From the NCBI GenBank assembly GCA_016490735.1, contig JAEMWC010000214.1, positions 761,501 through 825,500 of the forward strand: DNA of 64,000 nt, in the 5' to 3' direction. Shown here in pieces: positions 32,231 through 41,797 of the stretch. A program made the position numbers and the translations under genes. This DNA comes from Pachyseris speciosa. Taxonomy: Eukaryota > Cnidaria > Anthozoa > Scleractinia > Pachyseridae. The number at the start of each line of letters is the position of its first letter. Position 1 is the stretch's first letter. The notes beneath the pieces were generated by a model, which was not told the DNA's origin, ran no database searches, and was given only the letters and a program-made list of their open reading frames with translations.

Positions 32231-32234
32231 TGTA

Positions 32235-32500
32235 TATTAAGTTTTTGAAAAAAAATTAAGAAGACAGTGTCGTAAGATTTCCCATTTTCTTGTGGTTGTG
32301 CAGCAAGCATGGCTGCGTGAAGCTTTTCCCACCTTTGCACAAGCGCAGTGTGCCACTTCGGTTCGGAAAAATTGCGTGTGCGCAGGTTGCAAGAACAAAA
32401 AGACAAAGGGGGCACTTGTTGCACCAGTCGCACCAGGTGTATGTACAAAGAAAGCTTTCAATATGAGAGCTCTCCATTGTCGTTATATATCCCTGAAGAG
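32235..32500. other. Short spacer with ambiguous Cys-rich frames
   Basis: All three reverse frames and one forward frame are open for about 70 codons. The forward frame holds CVCAGCKN and other Cys residues. I cannot decide which, if any, is real. Confidence 0.3.
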
Positions 32501-32513
32501 AAAATTTGATTTA

Positions 32514-34203
32514 TTATTTCACAGTGAACAACATAAAACCTTTCATCTGACTTGTTCTTGTTGGGCCACCTTTAGCCAAACCCAACTCAACTCTGATGTA
32601 GTAACCAACAGGGACATCTGGGTCAAACCCAAAAATGTCAGGTCGAACAGTGACAACGTTGGACAATCTTAGGGTTTTTTGTGCTACAAGGCGGTCCTGG
32701 GGTGAAAGGCCTTGCCGGGCATCATGTGTAAATATCCACTCTAAATTCTGTCCGCGCCACCCCATCAAAATGCGTGGATAAGGATTGAGGTCAATCGTTT
32801 TGTTGGAACCGGATGTTTTGTTATATTTGGGGAAAAGTAACAATCAGTTTCTCCTTTACCCCCAAAATCGAAATAACCTTTAAATTCATATGGGGAGGGC
32901 AGAAGGCCCCACAATTTGTGTCCATTCAAATTCACATCCTTGAGAAACAACACCTCACTGCCTACGAGCTGAACAATGGGCGGTCATTGTTGTAAACTCA
33001 GTGGTCGTTTAAATTCAAATTTCCGCCCAATTTGGGTTCAAGAATCAAATAACTATTCATGTTCAAGTCATTCATCATTGTCATATCTGTCTGTTGGTTC
33101 CACCAAACAATGCCGCATTTTCATCAACGACAACTTTTCCATTCAAATTTAAATCATCACCCAGTTTCAGATTATGAAGAGCATGGTTATCAAGAAACAG
33201 ATCTGTATCCATTACCATACCGTAAGGGTTTACCCAAAACACTTTGTTTGGGCTGCTTTTTATTTTTTTGTGATTCAAATGAAAGGTGGTCCCCAATTTT
33301 GGTTGCAAGAGAAATTGCCCATTCATATCCAAACTGGTTTGCATGATCATTTTGCCATTCTCCACACTCCAAACTTTATCAAAAACACCCAAGTCCACAT
33401 TGGAAACATACCCTGAAATACCATAAACGACTAGGTGGCCTGTACTTGAACCAGAAGTCCTTCCATGCAGATCCAAATAAATGTAGTTGGGGGTGTTGTC
33501 GCTCCACCAGTGGAACAGAACGAGGGTTTTTGTGTAGGGTGGGTTGGTGGTGAAGGTTTGCGTGGTTTGGCTTGTGGTGGAAATAACGGCGCGCTTGCCC
33601 TGACGAACACATTTGTCATTTCCGGCGGAAAATACTCAACCATGAACGTGTAATACCCTTTCACCAGTGGAAAGAGATTGAAGCCGATCCACGAGCGATA
33701 ATCGTCGCTTTCCACGTCTTTGACAAGGGTGAACTCGTAGGCGTTTTTGTTGACCCCATGTGGGGAGGCGGCGAAGTTGACAATCCCATGAACATGAATA
33801 TTGTTTTCTGATGAGGAATCATCGGCGTCTTCCATGAGGTAGGCGAACTGTTTTTTTTGCCCACCTGACAGGCGCGTCCGTTTCGCCGACCGGCTTTTTG
33901 AGAGCGGTGATTTTGTGATCCCCCATGTTGAGATTGCCAGCCATTGATTGGCTGCCGTCCACTTTCAAAAAGTCCCCCCCCCAAATCATCTGCATATTTT
34001 TTTGTCACTGCATCACTGTTCACAGTTGGGGTTTAAGATCGGTTATTTTTTGTTGCCCCATCTTCAAAGCCCCATACATCGGTTTTCCACATAATTTTTG
34101 TTCACCGTGTCCTTGAGATTTGTCGTTCGGGGGTGTCTGTTAACCCCAAGCCTTTTTGCAAACCACCCCACATATATGTTTTGAAATAATTTTTCACCCA
34201 TAC
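32514..34203 (-). pseudogene. Tail-fibre-like Polinton protein, frameshifted
   Basis: Read from about 34200 leftwards, several frames together give a fibre-like protein. It has repeated short units of the type 'N-M-G-x-x-K-I-T-x-L' (e.g. ALKMGQQKITDLKP and AGNLNMGDHKITALKKP), the phrase DAVTKKYADDL, and later beta-rich repeats (DLFLDNHALHNLKLGDDLNL, SLDMNGQFLLQPKLGTTF). These resemble the N-terminal and shaft repeats of bacteriophage tail fibres. The C-terminal piece (32843-32514) includes VGYYIRVELGL. Probable role: host attachment at virion vertices (inference). At least five frame changes. Confidence 0.5.
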
Positions 34204-34646
34204 AACTCGAAACCGTAAATGAGTGACAAAAAACGTTTAGGTTGGCTGCTGGAAGACGAAGGCGAAACGTAAACTGCACTGACAGTAAAAGTTTCGTCGG
34301 CATCGACGGCTTGAGGGAGGGGGGAATCCACCTTTCCTTTCGCGCTAGTCAACCTTGACATGTGATTTTCCCCTTTGTATTCCGTCAAAAGCATGAGTTG
34401 TGTTCTTGCTGGAAGAGTGGGTGTTATTTCGTACCACACAAAGGTTGGTTTCGCCTGGCCAGGAATCAGCGCCCTGGGTGATCCACTGATAAAGGTGTCG
34501 CTTGCTCTCGTTGTGTTTTCTGGAAAAACAACCGAACCCATCAGATGAAAAAATGTTGGGGTGGTGAATGTTTGCGCAGTCGTGCAGGTCACAGGGTGTG
34601 TCATTGCTCCGGCTTTTTTGCAAACAACCCCATTATATTGTTGCAT
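34194..34646 (-). CDS. Unknown Polinton protein, 150 residues
   Basis: An intact minus-strand frame starting MQQYNGVVCKKAG and ending LIYGFELYG. It is Thr/Pro/Ser-rich with predicted beta strands (TFVWYEITPTLPARTQLMLL; ETFTVSAVYVS). That would suit a capsid-decorating or fibre-associated jelly-roll-like protein, but no family is recognised. It sits just upstream of the tail-fibre-like gene on the same strand, with the following Met (34200) overlapping its end. This is one of the few unbroken genes of the element. Confidence 0.5.
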   Translation of the reverse strand: MQQYNGVVCKKAGAMTHPVTCTTAQTFTTPTFFHLMGSVVFPENTTRASDTFISGSPRALIPGQAKPTFVWYEITPTLPARTQLMLLTEYKGENHMSRLTSAKGKVDSPLPQAVDADETFTVSAVYVSPSSSSSQPKRFLSLIYGFELYG

Positions 34647-34649
34647 CGA

Positions 34650-34910
34650 AATTTTTTCTTTTCACACGATGGTGTTTTTCGGGTAGCCAACATTCCAAAT
34701 GATGTGGCCATGTAAATAAAAAAGACAGCCTAACGTTGCAAGGCTGCCGTTTTTTTGGGTAGCCTACATTGCAAATGCAAATGATCATGTAGATCAAGAC
34801 AGCCTGACGTTGCGAGGCTGCCATCTTTTTCATGTTGATTCCTTCTCCTGCGCTTCGTGGTTCCGTCAAACACTCCCATGTCGCCACTATATATTCTCAT
34901 CGAAATTTTT
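34650..34910. repeat. Imperfect duplicated spacer
   Basis: Two related blocks, 'gggtagccaacattccaaat...agacagcctaacgttgcaag' and 'gggtagcctacattgcaaat...agacagcctgacgttgcgag', lie in tandem between the 150-residue gene and the ATPase. They contain no convincing gene and may hold promoters for the minus-strand genes. Confidence 0.5.
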
Positions 34911-34917
34911 CTTCATC

Positions 34918-35480
34918 AACTTTAATTCGCAGTTATCAAAGTAAAAGAAGGAAAACTTCTTGTCGGTGACACGGTCCAGCAGGTCGTGGGGAACCCCCAG
35001 CTCGTCGGCGATTCGTTTATTTTCCCTCGGGAGGAAGTTGAAAAGGCAGAAATGACTGCAGTTGTCTCAGATGTTTTTGGGGACCTTGTAATAAGTTTGG
35101 GTGAGATAAATGACTCTACAGTTCCTGTGCCGCCCATTGATGAAATAGTTGATGATGTCGTTTTGGTTCTTTTTACAAACCAAGTCGTCGAACATGACGA
35201 TGTTTTGATTGTTAGGCATTCCCACCTCGGGGTGGGGAAGTTCCTCCAGCGGAATGATTTCGTTGCCTGGCGCCTCGATGACCTCGTACCCCACCTCAGG
35301 GAAAAGTTGCGCAAGAGTGATTGATATTTGTGTTGATGGAGGTTCTTTGAAAAAAGAAAGACCTTGTCGTACTCCAACAGCTCATAGAGCATGTGCATCA
35401 GGATGTTCGTCTGAATTGCTTGGCCCACAGATCAGCATCCTGAAAATGTCATCAGGCATGGAGGGGTGCCCCTGCCGGAA
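34918..35480 (-). pseudogene. Genome-packaging ATPase (FtsK/HerA type), frameshifted
   Basis: Walker B lies in NIVMFDDLVCKKNQNDIINY (about 35190-35130). It is followed by the sensor-like NGRHRNCRVIYLTQTYYKVP, typical of Polinton/adenovirus-like packaging ATPases. The segment before it (LMHMLYELLEYDKVFLFSKN) should directly follow the Walker A P-loop, but no intact G-x4-GK-S/T is visible at about 35430-35400. The frame changes at about 35310 and again near 35060. The product would pump element DNA into capsids. Confidence 0.75.
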
Positions 35481-35542
35481 ACCATTTGTGGTGGTGGCCT
35501 CGGGATCATAATTTGGAATTCTAATTTTTTGTCTCTTTATAT

Positions 35543-36037
35543 GTTAATGTCTTTGAAAAAGTGGCGACAAAAGGCAGAGGCCGAGGTGGAAGTTGAAAAA
35601 CAAGAGCAGGAGATCACCAGAAGTTCAAAAGGAAAAGGGTATCGAATCAAGTTGGTCAGCTCGAGGCTGAAAAGCTTTTGAAACTGGTCACCAAAAGGTT
35701 GGACCGAGATTTGCAAGCTTCCACGGAAGAGACCGAGGCGGGAGGTCCTGATTACGCAATGGATGAGTTGGACCGAATCAACCAGTTTGATTGGGATGCT
35801 TTCAGGCCAGAGGATGAAACACCACCATCATCACCACCACCATCACCACCACCACCACCACCAACACAACCATCATCACCAGTTGATGATGATGATGAAG
35901 CTCCCCTCCCTCCACCACCATGCCAAGCGTGGGATGAACCAGAGGTGCCCAGCCTGCTCAAAAGAACCAACAAATCTACCCAATTACAAACGGTTAACCG
36001 GCTTATTGGTCTGTTCGGGAATTACCCCAACTACTGA
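35543..36037 (+). pseudogene. Unknown proline-rich acidic Polinton protein
   Basis: An N-terminal basic coiled piece from ATG 35547 (MSLKKWRQKAEAEVEVEKQE) shifts frame near 35670 into an acidic piece (DYAMDELDRINQFDWDAF). A long Pro/Ser tract follows (35815-35880), then a short C-terminal helix (RTNKSTQLQTVNRLIGLFGN) ending at 36037. The (CAC/CCA)n repeat encoding the Pro tract also opens His and Gly frames, which are not genes. The position before the capsid genes suggests a minor virion or scaffold protein (inference). Confidence 0.45.
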
Positions 36038-36039
36038 GT

Positions 36040-36608
36040 GAAAAAGAAGGGTCCCCATTCCACGGGTTTTCGGTGGCAGATCTTGAAAGGCACCGCGATG
36101 AAATAATGGCCTGCCGAGAAGGGGGTGGCCTGTGCCAAGGCAGTTTCCTTGTCCAAGGCAGGAGAGGGTTTCCCCACAACAGCTGCAAACGGGAAAAGGG
36201 GGTTTGAAACAAACCCTGCTGAAAGAAACAAGACCCCAGCCCCCCACAGATTGGGAACGGGCTATTTTGGAACGACGGGCCCCGATTGAAGGGTTGGAGG
36301 AGGAAGGGGATGAATACAATGGACAAGAATGGGAAATGGAGGGCAGCGGGTTTGACCTCCCCCCTCAAAGCAAGATATTGGAGATTCATGACAAAATGAT
36401 TCACCAACTGTATGTAAGCCTTGGTTCGATGCGGGCCGGAAACTCTTCAACGAAGCTCCGTAAACATGTTTCCACTCTGCTCAACAAGCTCCTCCAACTT
36501 GGTGGCATCAACGACTTTCAGGCCCACAAAATTTCCACCTGCTGCTTGACTAGAGCCTTGCGAGGCTGCAGCACAATGGCGCCAACCAAAAGTCACACGA
36601 CTTTATGA
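36040..36608 (+). pseudogene. Unknown Polinton protein upstream of penton-like gene
   Basis: The open frame from 36132 gives a Pro/Gln-rich N-terminus, an acidic middle (EGLEEEGDEYNGQEWEMEG) and a helical C-terminal region (LEIHDKMIHQLYVSLGSMRA, LRKHVSTLLNKLLQLGG). The start is uncertain: coherent sequence (FHGFSVADLERHRDE) exists upstream in another frame. No family recognised. Confidence 0.4.
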
Positions 36609-37309
36609 TAACATTCAACCCACCCATTGTTCTCGACAACACAAAAAAGTACAAAGCGGTGCTTGACGAGCTTATCACCATGAGCTATTCCTGGTACAAT
36701 GTTGCAGCCGAATACAATAACAACACTCTCAAGTGGCGGAAAGCAGGTGAGGCTTGGAAAACCCTGACCATTCCCAATGGGATGTACGATTATACAGATC
36801 TCAACTGCTTCTTGCAAATGCAAAGCGGCTTCGTCAACCCTGCCGCAGCGGAAAAGAAACACATCTTCAACTTGTAATTTGATTATGCAATCACCCGCGT
36901 TTTGATTGGTGTGGCCACTGGTTATGAGCTTGACCTCTCAACTGGGGGTTTTGGAAAACTGTTGGGTTTCAACAAAAAAGTCCTGACTGGAGCCACAACC
37001 TTCACAGGGGACAACATCCCCGACATCACGAGGAGTGTTGACTGGGTGTTCCTGCATTGCGACCTCATCACATGACGGGCCAACGATGTGCTGAGTGACG
37101 TTTTGTTCTCATTTTCCACGGCCAACCTTGAGGTGAGCTACCCTTTGACAAAAGAGCCCCTCCGGCCGAAATTTCACCCGGTGAACAAAACTAACTTAGG
37201 AAAAATAAAAATTCGTGTTACTGATGGGAGGAACAACATTCTCAATCTCAACCATGCCGATGTTGCTTTGACTCTCATGATCAAGGAAATTTCTTTGAAA
37301 GGTATGTGA
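36576..37309 (+). pseudogene. Penton-like minor capsid protein, two in-frame stops
   Basis: From about 36605 to 37309 one frame encodes about 235 residues with stops at 36875-36877 and 37073-37075. Landmarks are ITFNPPIVLDNTKKY near the start, YDYTDLNCFLQ, and the C-terminal KIRVTDGRNNILNLNHADVA with ALTLMIKE. These are typical of the Polinton penton/minor capsid protein (single jelly roll at virion vertices). A Met-containing leader at 36576 is in another frame. Substitution-type stops rather than indels dominate here. Confidence 0.75.
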
Positions 37310-37628
37310 ACCGACCAAGTGAGTGGGCAAAATTTTGCGATAAGGGCGCCGGCCGCTTTCGCTACAAGCACAAAGGCTCTGGTGTCATGCGGGATACACT
37401 CATGGCAATTGGGAAACGCCTCGCAAAAGTGGCCGCCCCCCTCGCAAAGAAAACTGCCTCCAAGGCCACCGAAAAGGAAGCCGAAAAGGCAAGCCAGGCG
37501 CTCGTTGAGTGAGGAGGTAAAAAGATACGCCAACTGTTGTGAAGCCGCACAGCAAAGCAGAAAAAAACCGTGGCATACCGCGATGGATTCAGTGGTTAAA
37601 CTCAGTCAAATCTTGGCCAACCAACTTT
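37306..37628 (+). pseudogene. Small basic core-like protein
   Basis: Starts by overlapping the penton stop (ATGTGA context). A short N-terminal segment leads to RFRYKHKGSGVMRDTLMAIG and a Lys/Ala-rich helix (KRLAKVAAPLAKKTASKATE). After a frame change near 37500 a C-terminal piece ends at 37628. Composition and position, between penton and major capsid, fit a DNA-binding core/pX-like peptide of Polintons (inference). Confidence 0.5.
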
Positions 37629-37674
37629 GAATTTTTTTTGTTTTGTATACACCACAATGTTTTGAGCGCCACGC

Positions 37675-38869
37675 ATGCTTGAAAAGGTCGACTACCAACG
37701 GTTTCGCCTGGACACCGCACTGACCCAACCCGCGAACGGGCAGTCGCAAGTCAAAACCAGGCTCAAGTTTTATGTGTCCGATCATGATGTCATATATGAT
37801 TTTTACAAGGCTTATTTCTGAGTGGCATACCAGTTGCAGGAAAAGGCCGATGGAACTTTTGTGGCCGCAGATGTGGCCTCGGCACCAGTCAATGGCGCCT
37901 TCTCTCTTGTGAAAAGACTGACTGTGAAGGCGAACTCGAAGCCACTCTATGAGGGCAACGATGTGAACAAGATAATCTTTGTGAAAGACCTGTTGCAGTA
38001 CTCAGGACTATTCCAGAATTGTGGCGAAAGATGAATTCTGGTATCTTGACAACGACAACACAACAGTAACAGGGGCCACTGCCACCAATCTTGGCATATG
38101 TTCGAGGGCACTCCTTTCACAAGGAGACCCCATCAAAACAATCAAAGTGGTGATACCTCTCAATTGGTTTTCTTTCTTCGAGGAGTTGGAGGACAAGCTC
38201 CTTCCCCCGCTGCAACTTGAATCCGAAATTGAGCTGGAAAGTGATGAAAATATGATATTTGGGGGTGTCGCCTCGGCAAACCATCGAGTTGTGGTGAAGC
38301 TCTTCGAGTTATGGGCGCCAAAAATGACCTTCTCAGCTGAGGGACAGAAACTGGTCAACGAAAACTTCATCAAACCCGCATGTTGGCGCTATTTGAAAGA
38401 AACTTTCCACGTGAGCCTGGCTCGGACAGACATCTCAACGCAGTGGTCAATAACTGCGGGGGTCAAAAATGCAAAGCATGTGTTCATGTTCTTTCATACC
38501 TTTGGCCTTGATGGAGGGGCAAAGTTGTCAACATGCCGCCTGCAATATGGCTCGACCTTTTACCCTGAAAATGACTACAAGGGGGAAGACCAAGCACAGA
38601 TACGCCGAGATCTTGTGGAATTCAGCTACAGAGGGGATGACTATAACACTGGAACTCAACTGAATGTTGCCAACTACGAAACTCTTTATCCCCTCATTTA
38701 TTTCGATCTCCGGGCTGCAAAAGAAAGTATGACTGGGGATTCAAAGCAGTTGGTTTTTCACTATCGATTGAATCAGGCTGCCATGGGAGATTACAAAATA
38801 TATGCCGCCGTCTTGAATGAAGAAGAGATTGTCTTGGATGTGGTTGGAAATGAGTTGGTCGGGGTTTGA
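37675..38869 (+). pseudogene. Major capsid protein (double jelly roll), one stop and one frameshift
   Basis: ATG at 37675 opens 48 codons (MLEKVDYQRFRLDTALTQ), then TGA at 37819. The same frame continues to 38034 (SLVKRLTVKANSKPLYEGND). The frame then changes within 38021-38034 and 282 codons are intact to 38869, including VVIPLNWFSFFEELEDKLLP, NENFIKPACWRYL and YPLIYFDLRAAKESMTGDS. About 398 residues in all. It corresponds to the hexon-like Polinton/adintovirus capsid protein forming pseudo-hexagonal capsomers. Confidence 0.85.
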
Positions 38870-38907
38870 ACTTCCTGTCTTGGGGAAAATTTCTTCTTTG
38901 ATATAAA

Positions 38908-39272
38908 ATGCCAACTGTGTATCACCTGTTTAAAGTTGCTTTGTCTGAGGACCAAAGGCACAGTCTCGCGAAGGCGGTACAGTAAAGGCGGCTGTGACTC
39001 TGTGTGTCAAGCTGGGACAAATTGGAAATGGTGACAACCTTCCGCTGACCACCACACAAATAAGCCACCTGAAAAAGGCCTCCAGCACCGGTCGTGGTGC
39101 GGATATCACATTTAGCAAGACACAAATAGGAGAAACAAAAAAGCTGATCGGTGGCAACCTCTTTTCTTTGGACCGAGCTCTCGCCCCTTCTGTTGGGAAG
39201 ACTTTGGGGATGGCCAGTCTCGGTTTTGGTGTGGAAAAACTTTTAAGAAAGATTTTCGGTGGCAATGTATGA
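38908..39272 (+). pseudogene. Conserved Polinton minor virion protein
   Basis: ATG at 38908 (MPTVYHLFKVALSEDQRHSL) follows the capsid gene by 38 bp. After a frame change near 38980 the protein continues with VTLCVKLGQIGNGDNLPLTT and SLGFGVEKLLRKIFGGN. The ending Gly-rich amphipathic helix is reminiscent of membrane-active adenovirus pVI-like proteins. The 'LGQIGNGDNLPLT' block is widespread in animal Polintons to my knowledge; function is not established. Confidence 0.6.
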
Positions 39273-39590
39273 CCCCAGGAGGTAGAACTGTACAAACTTG
39301 TGCAAATGATGCACCCCTCGCAGAAACTGGCTCTTGAAAAGTATTTTGCTAGTCAGAGTATGGTTAGTGGTGGGGGCGTGCAATATGGAGGTTTTCTTGG
39401 AATGTTGGTTTCCATCGGTATTCCTTTGGCAATAAGCCTCGTAAAGAAGGTGTTGGGGCATGGGATGCAGGTGAGCCAGGCGCAGTCAAGAGGGTCTGCA
39501 CCCCCTCGTCTTCCTGCGCTGCCCACAGGGAGAGGAATGCAAATGCACCCTCCTCCGGTCTTTGGGCAGGGAAAAAAAAAGATGAAGTGC
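39267..39590 (+). CDS. Small Polinton virion-associated protein with membrane helix
   Basis: Reads ELYKLVQMMHPSQKLALEKY, then a Gly/hydrophobic segment (GGFLGMLVSIGIPLAISLVK), then a Pro-rich end with GRGMQMHPPPVFGQGKKK. The hydrophobic stretch suggests membrane insertion. The first Met is uncertain: an ATG at 39266 lies in another frame and 39306 is the next. Sits between the pVI-like protein and the protease, so probably part of the virion set. Confidence 0.5.
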
Positions 39591-40011
39591 TGCTTTCCAA
39601 TGTTGACTTGGTAAAGTGGTGTGAATATCTTGACATCCCACTCAAGGGTGTCTTCTCACGCAACAAAGCCAAACCTCTCCGTCATTCACCCTGTATCATC
39701 AACCTGGATGATTTCGGAAGTTTGGGCACACATTGGGTTTGCTGTTGGGATGGCCCTGAGTATTTCGATTCTTTTGGTCTTCCTTCCCAGATGAGTGGGA
39801 ACAGGAAATGCAAAAGTTGGGACAGAAAACCTCTCTTCGTAATGACAACCAAATCCAGTGGATAGGAAGTGTGAGGTGTGGGTACTACTGTCTGCTTTTC
39901 CTCAATGAACGCAACAAAGGCACAAGTTACAAAGTCATTATGAAAATGTTTTCTGACGATGTTCATCACAATGAGCAAGTTGTGAAAAATTATTTCGTGA
40001 ATATACCTTGA
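39587..40011 (+). pseudogene. Adenain-like cysteine protease, frameshifted
   Basis: The first frame (39587-39865) carries the catalytic His in GTHWVCCWDG and the Asp in EYFDSFG. The second frame (39808-40011) carries the catalytic Cys in RCGYYCLLFL. The triad order His-Asp-Cys and the spacing are those of adenovirus-type proteases that mature capsid proteins. One frame change near 39815 separates the His/Asp part from the Cys part. It ends 3 bp before the next ATG (40015). Confidence 0.85.
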
Positions 40012-40014
40012 CTC

Positions 40015-40302
40015 ATGGTGAATTGGTATTGTGTGCGAGACAAACGTAAAACCGTGAACGTGCCTGGGTCTGAAAGGGTTGTCACAACCAAAAATGGGCA
40101 AAAACTAGGGAAGGCCAAGTGTGCAGTTTGTGGGATAACAAAAAAAGGGGTCGGGAAACTGGCGGGGCCCTCTCATGCAGAGGGCAATTCCCACCTCAAG
40201 ATGAAAGATGGTGTTTTGACTGATCTTGCGGGAAACGGCCTCCCTGTTCCCTTCCCAGTCGTTGATTTCAAAAAATTGTGGAGTGTCATCTCTGATCCCT
40301 AA
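40015..40302 (+). CDS. Small zinc-ribbon-like protein
   Basis: An intact 95-codon frame beginning MVNWYCVRDKRKTV, 3 bp after the protease stop. Cys pairs in WYC and CAVCG around a conserved-looking 'VVTTKNGQKLGKAKCAVCG'-type core suggest a small zinc-binding fold similar to DUF5679-like viral proteins. The C-terminus is hydrophobic/aromatic (FPVVDFKKLWSVI). Unbroken despite damage to its neighbours. Confidence 0.6.
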   Translation: MVNWYCVRDKRKTVNVPGSERVVTTKNGQKLGKAKCAVCGITKKGVGKLAGPSHAEGNSHLKMKDGVLTDLAGNGLPVPFPVVDFKKLWSVISDP

Positions 40303-40992
40303 CTTTTCAAAGGCCCCGAAGTTTCTGCAAAAGAGGGGAGGGCAATGGTCGCCGAATACAAATGTCAATATGCCGACTACAAGCGACAGGGTGGCTCCCG
40401 CAGCTACGGCTCCTGGATAAAATGGAAGGGTTATGGGAGAGGTATTGGGAGCCTGTTTGATCCGAGGTTTGTTTCGCATGGTGTGCTGGTTCCCAAGTTC
40501 GCAACTGACACAAAGTTTTTGAAAGCTTTCGGCAAAGCCGTCCCCCAACACCGTGGTTTCACGGATGTTTTTAAGAAAACCCTGCGCAACTGCTATGGAA
40601 TGGGCGTGGATGTTCATGCATTAATTGGGAAACTTCCAGCGCCAAAGGGTGGTTGGACCCTCCCCGGCCACCATTACAGCGGACCTTACAGTCCCTTGCA
40701 CCATCAGCTGAGCTTTGACCCTGAAACGGGTGAGATCTTGGAAGTGTTACAGAAACTGACTGGCGCAACGGATGCGATTGCGATGCAACATGACGTGGAT
40801 TACAGCAGTTGTGAACACCAGGCAAAAAAATATGGTGAGGACGAAAAAAAGTGTAAGCATGCTGCTGACAGGAAAATGGTTCGAGCTTTGGATGTGGTTC
40901 CGTGGAAAGATAGACAATGGGGGCATGCTTTGACACGCAATGCAATCAATACAAAAGAGAAGTTGGGGCTTGGGGTTTTTCAACACCCTTGA
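40300..40992 (+). CDS. Phospholipase A2-domain protein of the element
   Basis: The frame from 40345 is intact for 215 codons. The C-terminal half is PLA2-like: a Ca-loop-like segment (GHHYSGPYSPLHHQ), then the catalytic helix AIAMQHDVDYSSCEHQ with the HD pair, then paired Cys (KKCKHAADRKMVRALD) and WGHALTRNAINTKEKLG. It resembles PLA2 domains of parvovirus capsid proteins and some Polintons, thought to breach endosomal membranes during entry. The Ca-loop departs from the usual YxGPG form (YSGPYS). N-terminal residues up to about 75 show no domain. Confidence 0.75.
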
Positions 40993-41264
40993 CTTTCCGC
41001 AATTTCTTTAATATCTTCCAACATATATCCTATTCCTCCAACTTTCAACAAAAATTTCCACCAATCTTCCAAATTTGCTTTCTTTAAATATACCAAATCA
41101 AATGAGGGATCCTTTAAAGACAAAAATTGGTCTAATTCGTCTATTACATCTTTTAAAATATCAAGTTTTCCTTTAAATATTTCAAAAAAATTAATTTTTT
41201 TACCCCAACAAAAACGAAATTTAAAATTTTCAACAAAAACTTTGGTTTCCGCAACAAATTTCAT
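40980..41264 (-). CDS. Unknown small helical protein (right-end cluster, gene 4)
   Basis: ATG at 41264 overlaps the stop of the upstream gene (ATGA). About 94 residues, Lys/Phe/Leu-rich and helical (KLDILKDVIDELDQFLSLKD, EDWWKFLLKVGGIGYMLEDI). It converges on the PLA2 gene, the two stops being about 10 bp apart. An in-frame Met five codons upstream (41279) is the alternative start. No family recognised. Confidence 0.5.
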   Translation of the reverse strand: MKFVAETKVFVENFKFRFCWGKKINFFEIFKGKLDILKDVIDELDQFLSLKDPSFDLVYLKKANLEDWWKFLLKVGGIGYMLEDIKEIAESQGC

Positions 41265-41404
41265 AAGTGTTGGGAACAATATTCAACTACACCTTCAACA
41301 ATTAATGGAGGTTCACGATGAAACATGACAACTAACTGGTCGCATATTTCCAATAATTTTTCAACCTCTTCTTCAAAAGCAACGCGGGTCTTTTCTTGTG
41401 CCAT
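41261..41404 (-). CDS. Unknown 47-residue protein (right-end cluster, gene 3)
   Basis: A short frame from ATG 41404 (MAQEKTRVAFEEEVEKLLEI) to TGA at 41261, entirely helical and acidic. The stop/start ATGA overlap with gene 4 suggests translational coupling or compact viral packing. No homologue recognised. Confidence 0.35.
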   Translation of the reverse strand: MAQEKTRVAFEEEVEKLLEICDQLVVMFHREPPLIVEGVVEYCSQHL

Positions 41405-41608
41405 CAATATTACACAACATTTTTTTCTTCAAAAGGGTGTACCTTACAGAAAAATTTCGTCGACTACACCTCATAAACAATTGGGTGCGCAACTTCGTCT
41501 TGCACGAAATAGAAAAGGCTGACCAACGAAGCAATCATTGTTCATAAAAAGAAACATTTGTTCAAAAGGGGTTAACCTCGGGTGGAAAAATAATTTGGAA
41601 ATATGAAA
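41405..41608. other. Spacer in the right-end cluster
   Basis: No convincing frame. One minus-strand frame has a Cys/Arg-rich stretch (RRSCAPNC) but is interrupted. Confidence 0.3.
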
Positions 41609-41797
41609 TTACGTAAAGGAACCAACAGCTCTTCCAAAACAGCTCCCCACCCATTTTTTTTTTCTTTCTTCAAATTCTTTTAACTGATTTTTGGTGTAAT
41701 AACCATAAATTTTTACATGCAACTCTGGTGGGAGTGTGAAAATTGTTCCATGATATCCATTTATAATTTTGCGCAGATCTTTAATTGACTGTGTCAT
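41609..41797 (-). CDS. Unknown 62-residue protein (right-end cluster, gene 2)
   Basis: ATG at 41797 (MTQSIKDLRKIINGYHGTIF) lies 17 bp inside the end of gene 1 in another frame. The middle segment LPPELHVKIYGYYTKNQLKE ends in a basic helix. No family recognised. Confidence 0.45.
   Translation of the reverse strand: MTQSIKDLRKIINGYHGTIFTLPPELHVKIYGYYTKNQLKEFEERKKKWVGSCFGRAVGSFT

Noticed and set aside
35752..36041. Poly-His and Gly-rich frames
   Set aside because: Other frames of the CAC/CCA repeat that encodes the proline tract.
41405..41600. SET-domain-like RRSCAPNC stretch on the minus strand
   Set aside because: Interrupted by stops, no other SET motif, low-complexity neighbours.
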